A stretch of 64,000 bases of DNA from Bacteroidota bacterium (GTDB lineage: Bacteria; Bacteroidota; Ignavibacteria; UBA10030; SZUA-254). Shown here piece by piece: positions 17,487 to 26,391 of this stretch. The translations under genes were made by a program, and so were the position numbers. The notes beneath the pieces are model-generated. The model had not been told where the DNA came from. It searched no databases and saw nothing but the letters and a program-made list of their open reading frames with translations. The stretch is taken from assembly GCA_036522515.1 (NCBI GenBank), contig DATDFQ010000043.1, positions 248,001-312,000 of the forward strand, given 5' to 3'. Every line of letters starts with the position of its first letter. Position 1 is the stretch's first letter.

Positions 17487-20400
17487 TCACTTCCCGTGAC
17501 ACTGCTTGTACTTTTTGCCGCTCCCGCAGGGACACGGGTCGTTTCTTCCGACCTTCTCGCCGACATGAATCGGCTGGGGCTTGGCCGCAGGCGCCGCCCG
17601 CTGTTGCTGCTGTTGCTGGGCGGCCTCTCCGCCGGTCACAGGGGCGCGGTTCGCCTCGAATCCCATCCCCGTCGAAGATTCGTGCGTCAGGGTGACATTC
17701 CGGGGGGGCGCGATTTGTGGAAGCCTGCGGACGGGCAGCTGCTGCTCGGTCTGCGGGAAGAGTTTGAATACGAGATTCAGGGTCTCGACGTTGATCATGT
17801 CGATCAACTCGACAAACATGTTGAACGCCTCGGACTTGTATTCAAGAATCGGATCCTTCTGGCCATACGCCCGCAGATGGATTCCTTCCTTCAGATCGTC
17901 CATCTCGCGCAGGTGATCCTTCCACTTTTCGTCGATGACCTGCAAGGCGACCATCTTTTCCAGCAGGGCCATGCTCTCCGCGCCAATCCGTTCCTCCTTG
18001 CGCTTGTAGAATTCCCTCGCCGCCTTGATGACTTCCCCCTTCACTCCGTCCTTCCCGATCTTTTGCCATTGTTCGGGAGGAATGTGAAAATCGATGAGGA
18101 AGCTGGTCCTCAGCGATTCCCGGAGGAGCTCTATTTCGCCCTGCTCGTAATGCTTCTCGACGAGCTTTTCGGCAAAATCATCCAGCATCTCGAAAATGTC
18201 CTCGCGCAACCTCTCCCCCAGGAGCGCATGCCTCCGCCGCGAGTAGATGACCTCCCGCTGCTGGTTCATGACGTTGTCGTACTCGAGCAGCCGCTTGCGA
18301 ATCGCAAAATTATTTTCTTCCACTTTTTTCTGGGCCCGCTGAACCGAGCGCGTGATCATCGGGTGCTGGATCACGTCTCCCTCTTTCAATCCGAGCCGGT
18401 CCATGATCCCCGCGATCCGGTCGCTCCCGAACAGACGCATGAGATCGTCTTCGAGGGAAAGGTAAAATTTCGACGAGCCGGGGTCGCCCTGGCGGCCCGC
18501 TCTTCCGCGCAGCTGCCGGTCGATGCGCCGGGCCTCGTGCCTTTCCGTCCCGACGATGTGGAGACCGCCGGCCTCGGGGACTCCGGGACCGAGCTTGATG
18601 TCGGTGCCGCGTCCCGCCATGTTCGTCGCGATCGTGATCGCTCCGGGAAGTCCGGCATGAGCCACGATTTCCGCCTCCCGCTGGTGCTGCTTGGCGTTGA
18701 GGACATTATGCGGAATCCCCTGCCGCTTGAGCATGCGGCTCAGGGTCTCGGAAACCTCGACGGAAGTCGTACCCACCAGGACCGGGCGATTCTCCTTCCG
18801 GAGCCCCTCGATTTCCTGAATGAGTGAATTATACTTCTCCCTCTTCGTCCGGTAAATGACGTCGTCCATGTCCTCCCTGATCATCGGCTGGTTGGTCGGA
18901 ACCACCACGACGTCGAGTTTATAGATTTCGAAAAACTCGGCTGCCTCCGTCTCCGCGGTTCCGGTCATCCCCGCGAGCTTCTTGTACAAACGGAAGTAGT
19001 TCTGCAGGGTGATCGTCGCGAGCGTCTGCATGTCCCGCTCGACTTTCACTCCCTCCTTCGCCTCGATCGCCTGGTGGAGGCCGTCGGAATACCGCCGGCC
19101 CGGCAGCAGACGTCCGGTGAATTCGTCGACGATCATGACTTTACCGTCATCCGAAACGACATATTCGTCGTCCAGCTCATAGAGGGAGTACGCGCGCAGG
19201 AGCTGTGTCACGGTATGGATGCGGTCGCTCCTCTCCGCATAGAGGAGATTCAATTCGTCCTTCTTGACCTGCTTCTGCTCGGGGGTCAATGATGCGTCGT
19301 TCTCGATGTGGGCGACTTCCGAGCCGACATCAGGGATGATGAAAAAGTCCTTGTCCTGCGATCCACCGGCGAGCAATTCCCTACCCTTCTCGCTCGGATT
19401 GATCGAATGATCTTTCTCGTCGATCGCATAGTAGAGTTCGTCGTCGATTTCGTGCAGGCGGCTTCCTGAATCGCGCAGATACTCCATTTCAGTTTTTTGC
19501 ATCAGCTTCTTGTTGCCCTGCTCCGCGAGGAGCTTCATCAGCCGCTTATGCTTCGGCAATCCGCGGAATGCCCTTAGAAGCTGGACGCCGGCCTCTTCCT
19601 CCTTCCCCTGCGCAAGGAATTGCTCGGCTTCGGCAACGATCTTGGTGACAAGATTGCGCTGGGCATTGACCAGCCGCTCGACCCGGGGCTTCATCTCCGC
19701 GAATTTGTGATCTTCTGTTTTCACCGGGCCGCTGATGATCAAAGGAGTTCTGGCCTCGTCGATCAGCACGGAATCGACCTCGTCGACGATCGCATACTGG
19801 TACCCCCGGTGCACCAGCTCGTCGGGCGATATGACCATGTTATCTCTCAGGTAATCGAATCCGAACTCGTTGTTGGTCCCATAGGTAATGTCGGCGGCAT
19901 ATTCCTTGCGCCGCTGGAGGGGATCCATCTGCGACTGGATGCAGCCCACAGTCAGGCCCAGAAACTCGAAGACCCTGCCCATCCATTGGCTGTCGCGAAG
20001 CGCAAGGTAGTCGTTCACCGTGACGAGGTGAACCCCGCGGCCGGGAAGCGCGTTCAGGTAGAGCGGCATCGTCGCCACAAGGGTTTTTCCCTCTCCTGTG
20101 GCCATTTCGGCGATTTTCCCCTCGTGGAGGACTACGGCCCCGATCAACTGCACATCGAACGGGACCATGTCCCATTCAACCTTCCTGCCCGTGACGTCCC
20201 ACGATGTGCCGACGAGCCTCCTGCACGCCTCCTTCACCACTGCATAGGCCTCCGGGAGAGTCTCCGCCAAAACCTCTTTCGTACGGGCGTCGATCTCCTT
20301 CTGTTTCTCTTCAATCTCAAGATAGATCGCTTCCCGCTCCTCGAGGGACAGGCTATCGGGGTCCTTGAGCTGCTCGCGGAGCTCAGTTATCTGCTCTTCG

Positions 20401-20579
20401 ACCTCCTGAATTGCATCCTTGATTCGCTGCCGGAACTCAACTGTTTTTCCCTTGAGCTCTTCATCAGAGAGGTGTTCGAACTCCGCGCAAGAGGCGTTGA
20501 TCTGTTCCACGATCGGAATGATCCGCCTGATGTCTTTTTCAGACTTGCTCGGAAATATTTTCGAGATTAACTTCAGCAT
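17487..20579 (-). CDS. secA: Preprotein translocase ATPase SecA
   Basis: The 1030-residue motor protein has Walker [14 protein letters not shown] (MATGEGKT), the DEAD-type [17 protein letters not shown], helicase motif [15 protein letters not shown], and [18 protein letters not shown] (ending of NBD2). It closes with a Gln-rich linker and the zinc-binding SEC-C tail [14 protein letters not shown]. It drives protein export through SecYEG. It is longer than E. coli SecA (901), in line with insertions seen in FCB-group SecA. It has its own promoter at 20619-20647. Nothing convincing lies in the 110-base gap that separates it from the amidase gene downstream. Confidence 0.97.
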   Translation of the reverse strand: MLKLISKIFPSKSEKDIRRIIPIVEQINASCAEFEHLSDEELKGKTVEFRQRIKDAIQEVEEQITELREQLKDPDSLSLEEREAIYLEIEEKQKEIDARTKEVLAETLPEAYAVVKEACRRLVGTSWDVTGRKVEWDMVPFDVQLIGAVVLHEGKIAEMATGEGKTLVATMPLYLNALPGRGVHLVTVNDYLALRDSQWMGRVFEFLGLTVGCIQSQMDPLQRRKEYAADITYGTNNEFGFDYLRDNMVISPDELVHRGYQYAIVDEVDSVLIDEARTPLIISGPVKTEDHKFAEMKPRVERLVNAQRNLVTKIVAEAEQFLAQGKEEEAGVQLLRAFRGLPKHKRLMKLLAEQGNKKLMQKTEMEYLRDSGSRLHEIDDELYYAIDEKDHSINPSEKGRELLAGGSQDKDFFIIPDVGSEVAHIENDASLTPEQKQVKKDELNLLYAERSDRIHTVTQLLRAYSLYELDDEYVVSDDGKVMIVDEFTGRLLPGRRYSDGLHQAIEAKEGVKVERDMQTLATITLQNYFRLYKKLAGMTGTAETEAAEFFEIYKLDVVVVPTNQPMIREDMDDVIYRTKREKYNSLIQEIEGLRKENRPVLVGTTSVEVSETLSRMLKRQGIPHNVLNAKQHQREAEIVAHAGLPGAITIATNMAGRGTDIKLGPGVPEAGGLHIVGTERHEARRIDRQLRGRAGRQGDPGSSKFYLSLEDDLMRLFGSDRIAGIMDRLGLKEGDVIQHPMITRSVQRAQKKVEENNFAIRKRLLEYDNVMNQQREVIYSRRRHALLGERLREDIFEMLDDFAEKLVEKHYEQGEIELLRESLRTSFLIDFHIPPEQWQKIGKDGVKGEVIKAAREFYKRKEERIGAESMALLEKMVALQVIDEKWKDHLREMDDLKEGIHLRAYGQKDPILEYKSEAFNMFVELIDMINVETLNLVFKLFPQTEQQLPVRRLPQIAPPRNVTLTHESSTGMGFEANRAPVTGGEAAQQQQQQRAAPAAKPQPIHVGEKVGRNDPCPCGSGKKYKQCHGK

Positions 20580-20618
20580 TCTGCGTGTTTTGGAGGAAAA
20601 TTGAAATTCAGTACGTCA

Positions 20619-20647
20619 AATCTAACCAATTTTGGAACCTTAGTCAA
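20619..20647 (-). promoter_or_regulatory. Promoter of secA
   Basis: TTGACT and TAGATT are 17 bases apart on the minus strand. The start of transcription would be near 20612, leaving a leader of about 32 bases before the secA ATG. It adjoins the palindromic repeats that begin at 20655. Confidence 0.6.
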
Positions 20648-20654
20648 ACCATTA

Positions 20655-20779
20655 CGCAACCTGAAGGTTGCGGCTACCGGCGCGTCCGGCCGCAGAGCGG
20701 CACGCAACCTGAAGGTTGCGCCTACCGACTCGGCTACCAGTTCACTCGCGTGGTCGGTAGGCGCGGGCTTCAGCCCGCG
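20655..20779. repeat. REP-like palindromes, copy 2 (variant stems)
   Basis: Palindromes CGCAACCTGAAGGTTGCG occur at 20655-20672 and 20703-20720, and CGCGGGCTTCAGCCCGCG at 20762-20779, with the shared GGCTACC/CCTACC and GGTAGGCG flanks. Compared with copy 1 both arms of each stem have changed together, so pairing is kept. The region separates the divergent secA and dacB genes. Confidence 0.82.
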
Positions 20780-20856
20780 TTCAGTTGCTTTTGGATTTTA
20801 ATTCGCTAATATACTCCTCGTTCACGAAGTTGGATATTATCCATTATTCGAATCCA

Positions 20857-22329
20857 ATGCCGTTGAGAAACCTTGTCGCCGCGGTGCTGAGCGGCCTGAT
20901 CCTCTCTTCCTGCTCCTCTGTTCCCCCGGCCCGGGAGGAGCCTCCGGTCCCGGTGAAGCTGCCTCCGGCGCGTACCCTCCAGAGCCAACTTGACGCTCTT
21001 CTGGGCGATACCCTTCTAGCACCCTGTCTGATCGGGGTCGAAATACGTTCCCTCGAGAACGGAAAAACCCTCTACCGGCATAACACGGGTAACCTGTTTC
21101 ATCCGGCCTCGAATATGAAGCTCCTCACGACAGCCGTTGCGCTCAGATTGCTCGGCCCGGGGTACAAATTTCGAACATCGGTGCTGTCGCCTTCTCCCAT
21201 CCACAACGGGATCCTCGCGGGAGACCTCGTCATCCGCGGCTCGGGCGACCCGCTCCTGAGGAGTTCAGACCTCGACTCGCTCGCAAGCCTTGTCCGGGAA
21301 TGCGGGATCGACTCTATCACCGGAAACCTTGTCGGCGACGTCTCGTACTTCGACACGCTCTCCTGGGGAGCGGGATGGATGTGGGATGATGAACCGGATG
21401 CGGACGAAGCGTTTTTCACACCTCTCACGGTCAATTCCAACGCGATCGAGGTTCTCGTCCGACCGGGGAGGCGATCCGGCGAACCGGCCGGGTTCACACT
21501 CGAACCGCCGACGGCGACCCTCCGGGTAAGGAATTCCAGCATCACATCTCCCGACACGCTCATCCCTCCGCTTCAGGTCACGAGGCGAAGGGGAGATAAC
21601 ACGATCCTCGTGGAGGGAAGGATCGAGCCCCATTCCGCGGAGGCGCATTTTGATCTCAGCGTCTGGAAGCCTGAATTCCATTTTCTCGAATTGTTCAGGG
21701 AAAAGCTCTCCGAACACGGGGTGAGCCTCAGGGGACCGGTGCGGATCGACATCGGCGCCGGAGGCGTCCAACTGGCCGAGTTCTCCCACCCGATCGACTC
21801 CGTCCTTCATCAGATCAACAAGCTCAGCGACAATCTTGGCGCGGAGAACCTCCTCAAGACGATGGCCGCCGAGGAGAGCCATGAGGCCGGGTCGTCCGCG
21901 CACGGTCTTTCCATCATGAAGTCTGCTCTGGCGACGATGGGGATTGACACCGCAAAGATGATTCTGGCCGACGGATCCGGAGTTTCGTGGTACAACGCGA
22001 TCTCCCCCGCGGCAATCGTCCAGCTCCTGAAAAGCGTCTACGAGGACCGGGACCGCTTCGAACGATACTACGAAAGCCTGCCCGTCGGAGGGGTCGATGG
22101 GACGCTCAAGAACAGGATGAAAGGGACACCGGCATCGGGCAATGTGCATGCAAAAACGGGGAGTCTCACCGGAGCAAGCTCGCTCTCCGGGTATGTGACG
22201 TCGGCGGACGGGAAGCTCCTGGCGTTCAGCATTCTTTGCAATCATTTCCCCGGGCGGATCTCGATACTGCGGGAAGTCCAGGACAAAATCGTCGAACTCC
22301 TGGCGGGGTCGCGGGCAGGGGCAGAATAA
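20857..22329 (+). CDS. dacB: D-alanyl-D-alanine carboxypeptidase/endopeptidase (PBP4, family S13), lipoprotein
   Basis: The 490-residue protein begins with a lipoprotein signal ending LILSSC (Cys19). The penicillin-binding motifs are all present: S85-N-M-K88 in HPASNMKLLT, S324-D-N in NKLSDNLGAENLLK and K433-T-G in HAKTGSLTGASSLSGY. The long insertion between the first two motifs is typical of S13 enzymes. It trims or cleaves D-Ala-D-Ala and cross-bridges of peptidoglycan in the periplasm. Lipid anchoring is less usual than a plain signal peptide. It stands alone on the plus strand. I chose the ATG at 20857 because it places the signal peptide at the N-terminus. Confidence 0.92.
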   Translation: MPLRNLVAAVLSGLILSSCSSVPPAREEPPVPVKLPPARTLQSQLDALLGDTLLAPCLIGVEIRSLENGKTLYRHNTGNLFHPASNMKLLTTAVALRLLGPGYKFRTSVLSPSPIHNGILAGDLVIRGSGDPLLRSSDLDSLASLVRECGIDSITGNLVGDVSYFDTLSWGAGWMWDDEPDADEAFFTPLTVNSNAIEVLVRPGRRSGEPAGFTLEPPTATLRVRNSSITSPDTLIPPLQVTRRRGDNTILVEGRIEPHSAEAHFDLSVWKPEFHFLELFREKLSEHGVSLRGPVRIDIGAGGVQLAEFSHPIDSVLHQINKLSDNLGAENLLKTMAAEESHEAGSSAHGLSIMKSALATMGIDTAKMILADGSGVSWYNAISPAAIVQLLKSVYEDRDRFERYYESLPVGGVDGTLKNRMKGTPASGNVHAKTGSLTGASSLSGYVTSADGKLLAFSILCNHFPGRISILREVQDKIVELLAGSRAGAE

Positions 22330-22358
22330 AAAAGCCCGCCCCACACACAGGACGAGCT
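22328..22358 (-). terminator. Rho-independent terminator of the DUF4097 gene
   Basis: The minus strand reads AGCTCGTCCT, loop GTGTGT, GGGGCGGGCT and TTTTTT. The ten-pair stem includes three G-U pairs. It lies about 50 bases after the DUF4097 stop codon and overlaps the end of the convergent dacB gene. Confidence 0.7.
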
Positions 22359-22408
22359 CTTCTGAGGAGTGTGCCTATCACCCCAGTCCCCTATTTCAAA
22401 ACGCGAGT

Positions 22409-23374
22409 CTACCCTCCGACCGAATTAATGATGATATCCCCTCCCGAGGTCTCAAGTTTTATGAAATTGCCGCCTCCGTTGATCTTGCCCCTGAGGCTCC
22501 CTTCCCTCAATTTGCCCGAAAACTGAAAATCGCAATTCACGTCACCGCCGGTCGTCTCCGCGCTGATTTCGGCTGAGATCGACTTCGGCAACTGGACGAC
22601 CAGGTTTCCGCCGGAGGTCTCCAGATCGATCCCCTTATTGTCCTTGAGCGCGGCGTGCACGTCCCCCCCGGAGGTAGAGGCGCGGAGTTTTCCGTCGCTG
22701 TCCCGGACTTCGATATTACCGCCGGATGACTCAAAATCCATCGCCCCGACGATCGATTCCACGCGCATGTTTCCCCCCGAAGTGCTGATGGTGAAATCTC
22801 CTTTCGAATCCTTCACGGCAACGTTTCCTCCGGACGTCCCGAGCCGGACGAGGCCGTCGAGGTTCGAGAGATCCAGATCGCCCCCGGAGGTCTCACCTCC
22901 GATTGTCCCTTTGACATTCAGGATCGTGATATCCCCTCCGGCTGTGTTCAGTTGGAGATCGAAATTCTGGGGCACTTCCACTTCGAATTCGACCTCGATG
23001 TTGTCGTCTCCAAACCAGTTCATAAACCTGCGCTTGTACTCTGAAATCGCCCTGACGACATTCCCGGATTGTTCGACCGAAATATCAAGCTTATTGAGCC
23101 GCGATTCCGCTCCGCGGGCGCGGACGTGGACTGTCACTTCGTTCCGCGGGGTCCCGGTCACGGAGATACTTCCTTCGTCCGCCTTGATCACGAGCTTGCC
23201 GCCCGACCCGACCTGGAAGGTCTTGTCGACCCTCTTCTCATTCGCCGAAATGTAGGAATCGGATTCCCGGTGGGAAGGTTCGCGGAGGGCAAGCGCCACC
23301 ATCGTCGCCCCGAAAATTAATGCCAGTGCCAGGAACACCGCGATTTTTGAACCGAGCGACAACGATTTGCTCAC
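22409..23374 (-). CDS. DUF4097-family beta-repeat envelope protein
   Basis: The 321-residue protein starts at GTG after AGGAGGGTGCT. One transmembrane or signal segment spans about residues 10-29. The rest is a beta-helix-like repeat: the tag S/T-G-G-D/N recurs about ten times at 17-22 residue spacing (TAGGDI, TSGGDL, TSGGNV, TSGGNM, SSGGNI, TSGGDV, TSGGNL, TTGGDV, NGGGNF, TSGGDI). This is the hallmark of DUF4097 (putative adhesin) proteins, usually anchored in the cytoplasmic membrane and often linked to envelope stress systems. Function is unknown. It is divergent from the M28 peptidase gene and has its own terminator. Confidence 0.85.
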   Translation of the reverse strand: MSKSLSLGSKIAVFLALALIFGATMVALALREPSHRESDSYISANEKRVDKTFQVGSGGKLVIKADEGSISVTGTPRNEVTVHVRARGAESRLNKLDISVEQSGNVVRAISEYKRRFMNWFGDDNIEVEFEVEVPQNFDLQLNTAGGDITILNVKGTIGGETSGGDLDLSNLDGLVRLGTSGGNVAVKDSKGDFTISTSGGNMRVESIVGAMDFESSGGNIEVRDSDGKLRASTSGGDVHAALKDNKGIDLETSGGNLVVQLPKSISAEISAETTGGDVNCDFQFSGKLREGSLRGKINGGGNFIKLETSGGDIIINSVGG

Positions 23375-23450
23375 AGCACCCTCCTCGATAAAGTTCGGGA
23401 CAAACGGGATCTACAAGTTAGACGTAGTTTCCCTGAAAAGGTTACAATCG

Positions 23451-23479
23451 TTGCAGATGAAACCCTTTTTTGGTAGATT
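23451..23479 (+). promoter_or_regulatory. Promoter of the M28 peptidase-prmA-ppx run
   Basis: TTGCAG and TAGATT are separated by 17 bases. The start of transcription would be near 23486, only three bases before the first ATG (23489), which supports the second ATG at 23510 as the translation start. Confidence 0.55.
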
Positions 23480-23509
23480 GGATCAATAATGCGATGCCAC
23501 CCCCGACAC

Positions 23510-24472
23510 ATGTTCCGGACCCCCCTTTTTTTACTTCTGGCCCTCTTTTTCTTCAAGTGCTCGAGCGAATCGCCGAGGAAGGAAGACCCGGCGGTGAAAC
23601 CGGTTAAGACAACGCAGGCGGTTCCCTCGTTTGACGGCAAGAATGCCTTCGGCTACCTCCTGGCGCAGACCGCTTTCGGCCCGCGGAACGCCGGCTCGGC
23701 GGGCCATCAGGCCTGCTTGGAGTACCTCAGAAATCAGATGGCGCAATATGCCGACAGGGTGCTTCTCCAGGCGTTCACCATGAAGGGGTACGACGGAGCG
23801 GACCTGCATTTCACCAACATCGTCTCTTCCTTCAACCTGAAGGCATCAACCCGTATCCTCCTGCTAGCCCATTGGGACACCCGGCCCCGGGCGGATCAGG
23901 ACCGGGACCCGGCAAAGAAGAATAATCCCATTTTAGGCGCGAATGACGCCGCGAGCGGAGTCGCGGTATTGATGGAGATTGCCCGCCACCTGAAGGAACA
24001 GCCTCCGCAGGTCGGCGTTGATATCCTCTTCGATGACGGCGAAGATTACGGGAAGGAAGGAGATACGCAGAACTATCTCCTGGGTACGCGGCATTTTGCG
24101 AAGAACCTCCCGCCCGGTATCCGCCCCTCCTTCGGCATCTTGCTTGATATGGTGGGCGACAAGGAGCTCGAGCTCCAGAGAGAGCCCTACTCGGTGCGGT
24201 ACGCGCCCGACATCGTGGACCTTGTCTGGTCCGCCGCGAAAGACCTCGGAGTCTACCAGTTTACCGATGAAATGCAGCGAGCCGTTCTTGACGACCATCT
24301 TCCACTGAACGAGGCCGGGATCAAGACGATCGATCTGATCGATTTCAACTATCCCGACGCCACAAACCGGTTCTGGCATACGACGGAAGATACGCCGGAC
24401 AAATGCAGTCAGGAAAGTCTGGAGGCTGTCGGAAAGGTCCTCCTCTCCGTGATCTACCGCCAACCCGCCTGA
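23510..24472 (+). CDS. M28-family zinc peptidase / glutaminyl cyclotransferase-like protein
   Basis: The protein is about 320 residues with an N-terminal hydrophobic signal (MFRTPLFLLLALFFFKC). The Cys after it could be lipidated, although Lys at -1 is not a standard lipobox. The M28 metal ligands are visible: AHWDTRP (His/Asp), GANDAASGVAVLME (Asp), FDDGEDYG (Glu), LLDMVGD (Asp) and NRFWHTTEDTPDK (His). The D-TRP and W-H-T-DT pattern is the one shared by bacterial glutaminyl cyclotransferases and their M28 relatives, which act outside the cytoplasm. Peptidase and cyclase cannot be told apart from sequence alone. It is the first gene of a plus-strand run with prmA and ppx. Confidence 0.85.
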   Translation: MFRTPLFLLLALFFFKCSSESPRKEDPAVKPVKTTQAVPSFDGKNAFGYLLAQTAFGPRNAGSAGHQACLEYLRNQMAQYADRVLLQAFTMKGYDGADLHFTNIVSSFNLKASTRILLLAHWDTRPRADQDRDPAKKNNPILGANDAASGVAVLMEIARHLKEQPPQVGVDILFDDGEDYGKEGDTQNYLLGTRHFAKNLPPGIRPSFGILLDMVGDKELELQREPYSVRYAPDIVDLVWSAAKDLGVYQFTDEMQRAVLDDHLPLNEAGIKTIDLIDFNYPDATNRFWHTTEDTPDKCSQESLEAVGKVLLSVIYRQPA

Positions 24473-24507
24473 GACGAACCTGCCTCGCCGGGGGTTAGAG
24501 TCCCGAA

Positions 24508-25377
24508 GTGACCAGAACATACTTGGAAATCTCAATCCCCGCCGCTCATGCCATGCAGGAATTGCTCATCCCCTTTCTGCTCGAACTCGGATGTTCCGGG
24601 TTTCAGGAAACAGATCCTTCCCTCCTCGCCTACCTCGATAAGGGGGCGCTGACGCCCGCCCAAATCGAGGCCCTTCGGAATCGCCTCACCGCCATTCTTC
24701 GCTCCCTGGATGCCGGCGAAGCGTTCGACGTGCGGGAGATAGCCGAGGAAAACTGGAATCTGAATTGGGAGAGGAGCATTACTCCCGTCGGGATCGGAAA
24801 CCGAATCGTTATCACTCCTTCCTGGCACGCCATGCCTGAGCAGGCCGGAAAAATCATCATCGAGATCGATCCCAAAATGTCGTTCGGCACCGGGCATCAC
24901 GAGACGACCCGGCTCTGCCTCGGACTACTTGAGCGATATCTGAAACCGGGAGACCGCGTGCTCGATGTGGGCACCGGCACCGGCCTGCTCGCCATCGCTG
25001 CCATCAAATTGGGAGCCGGATCGGCTGTCGGCATCGACATCGATGACTGGTCGATCGAGAATGCTCTCGAAAATGTGAAGGCGAACCGGGTTGGGGAAGC
25101 AGTCCGCATCGTGCGGATTGCCATCGAGGATTTTTCCGCCGGGGATTCACAGGTGCGCCGTTTTGATTGTATTCTCGCGAATCTCACGCTCAAGATGATT
25201 ACCGGCTCCCTCGAGCGGCTCCGCGATTTACTGGAACCCGATGGGATTGTGATCCTTTCCGGGTTCCTCGAACCGGACCTTCCCGCGCTCCGTGAGAGTC
25301 TCGCTGCGCTCAGTATGCCGGAGCGCGGCGGGCTGAACGAACACGGTTGGTCGGCGCTGGCAGCGGGAAAAGCCTGA
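24508..25377 (+). CDS. prmA: Ribosomal protein L11 methyltransferase
   Basis: The 289-residue protein starts at GTG. The N-terminal substrate-recognition domain is followed by the linker NWNLNWERSITPVGIG and DPKMSFGTGHHETTRLCLGLLE, a PrmA signature. The SAM-binding motif is RVLDVGTGTGLLAIAAIKLGA with GIDIDDWSIENA, and motif IV is CILANLTLKMI (FDCILANL). PrmA trimethylates several amines of ribosomal protein L11 in the cytoplasm. The stop codon directly abuts the next ATG (TGAATG), so it is co-translated with the Ppx/GppA gene. Confidence 0.93.
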   Translation: MTRTYLEISIPAAHAMQELLIPFLLELGCSGFQETDPSLLAYLDKGALTPAQIEALRNRLTAILRSLDAGEAFDVREIAEENWNLNWERSITPVGIGNRIVITPSWHAMPEQAGKIIIEIDPKMSFGTGHHETTRLCLGLLERYLKPGDRVLDVGTGTGLLAIAAIKLGAGSAVGIDIDDWSIENALENVKANRVGEAVRIVRIAIEDFSAGDSQVRRFDCILANLTLKMITGSLERLRDLLEPDGIVILSGFLEPDLPALRESLAALSMPERGGLNEHGWSALAAGKA

Positions 25378-26325
25378 ATGAGAATAGCGGCGATCGATAT
25401 CGGGACGAATACCGTCCTCCTTCTCATCGCCGATATCGACCCCAACGGGTCGATTCAGCCTGTCCATAACGAACTCCGGTTTCCCCGCCTCGGCCGCGAC
25501 GTTGACAAGATGCGGATGATCCGCCCTCCTGCCTTTGACCGGATCGCCTGGGTCCTGAACGAATACAAGAATCTCTCGATCCAGTTCAAGTCGGACCTGA
25601 TCACCGCCTGCGCGACAAGCGCGCTCCGGGATGCTGCAAACCGCGATGAGTTCCTCGCCTACCTCCGGAGCACGGCGGGGGTGGAAGTTGAAATTCTGAG
25701 CGGCGAGGAGGAGGCACGGCTGGCCTACGATGGGGCCTTGAGCGGTTTCGATTCGACCTCCCGGCCGGCTGCGGTTATCGACATCGGGGGAGGAAGCACC
25801 GAGGTCTCGTATCCGGTAAAAGACCGGATTCCGTCCATCGGAAATTCCTTAAGTTATCTTAGCTTTCAGCTTGGGGCAGTTAGACTTACAGAGCGGTACC
25901 TGAACCACAATCCTCCCACGAGCGAGGAACTCTCCAAGGCCCGCCGGATTGTCCAGGAGGGATGGGAGTCGATCCAAGATTTGTCAGGCGGAGACTATTC
26001 GCTTATCGGCGTGGCCGGAACCGTCACCACGCTCGCATGCCTTGACCAGGGATTAACCGAGTTTGACGCGAACCTCGTGGGGGGTTATACGTTACCCCGG
26101 GAGCACGTTGAAAGATGGTTCAGGAGGCTCTCTGAAATGAGGTCTGCGGAAATCGAGGCCCTTACCGAGGCTGCCCAGGGGCGGGCCGACATACTGGTGG
26201 CCGGGTCCCTCATACTCCTTGAATTCATGATCCGCTTCCGGTTCGAGGAAGTTATCGCCAGCGACCGGGGACTGCGGTACGGTCTGGCGATCAGGGAATG
26301 GAAGAAGCGAAATACGCTAAGATGA
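25378..26325 (+). CDS. Ppx/GppA-family phosphatase (exopolyphosphatase-like)
   Basis: The 315-residue protein is the short form of the Ppx/GppA family in the ASKHA fold. It has AAIDIGTNTVLLLIAD (phosphate-1 loop), ACATSALRDAANRDEFL, EILSGEEEARLAYDGAL with the catalytic Glu region, VIDIGGGSTEVS (phosphate-2) and GVAGTVTTLACL. Such proteins cleave polyphosphate or pppGpp. The short version lacks the C-terminal HD-like domain of E. coli Ppx. The start abuts the prmA stop. The stop codon lies at the very edge of a TCATCCTGAGG-type repeat. Confidence 0.9.
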   Translation: MRIAAIDIGTNTVLLLIADIDPNGSIQPVHNELRFPRLGRDVDKMRMIRPPAFDRIAWVLNEYKNLSIQFKSDLITACATSALRDAANRDEFLAYLRSTAGVEVEILSGEEEARLAYDGALSGFDSTSRPAAVIDIGGGSTEVSYPVKDRIPSIGNSLSYLSFQLGAVRLTERYLNHNPPTSEELSKARRIVQEGWESIQDLSGGDYSLIGVAGTVTTLACLDQGLTEFDANLVGGYTLPREHVERWFRRLSEMRSAEIEALTEAAQGRADILVAGSLILLEFMIRFRFEEVIASDRGLRYGLAIREWKKRNTLR

Positions 26326-26391
26326 GATCCTTCGGTCGCTTTGCTCCCTCAGGATGACAGCATCCGGCCGCTTCGCTCCCTCAGGATGACA
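26324..26391. repeat. TCATCCTGAGG-type repeat, two tandem units
   Basis: Two units in the same orientation read GATCCTTCGGTCGC...CTCCCTCAGGATGACA (26325-26359) and CATCCGGCCGCTTCGCTCCCTCAGGATGACA (26360-26391). Each resembles an element pairing CAGGATGACA with a GATCCTTCG stretch. It fills the entire space between the convergent ppx and cysteine desulfurase genes. The last three codons of the desulfurase (TCA TCC TGA) lie inside the second unit. Confidence 0.75.
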
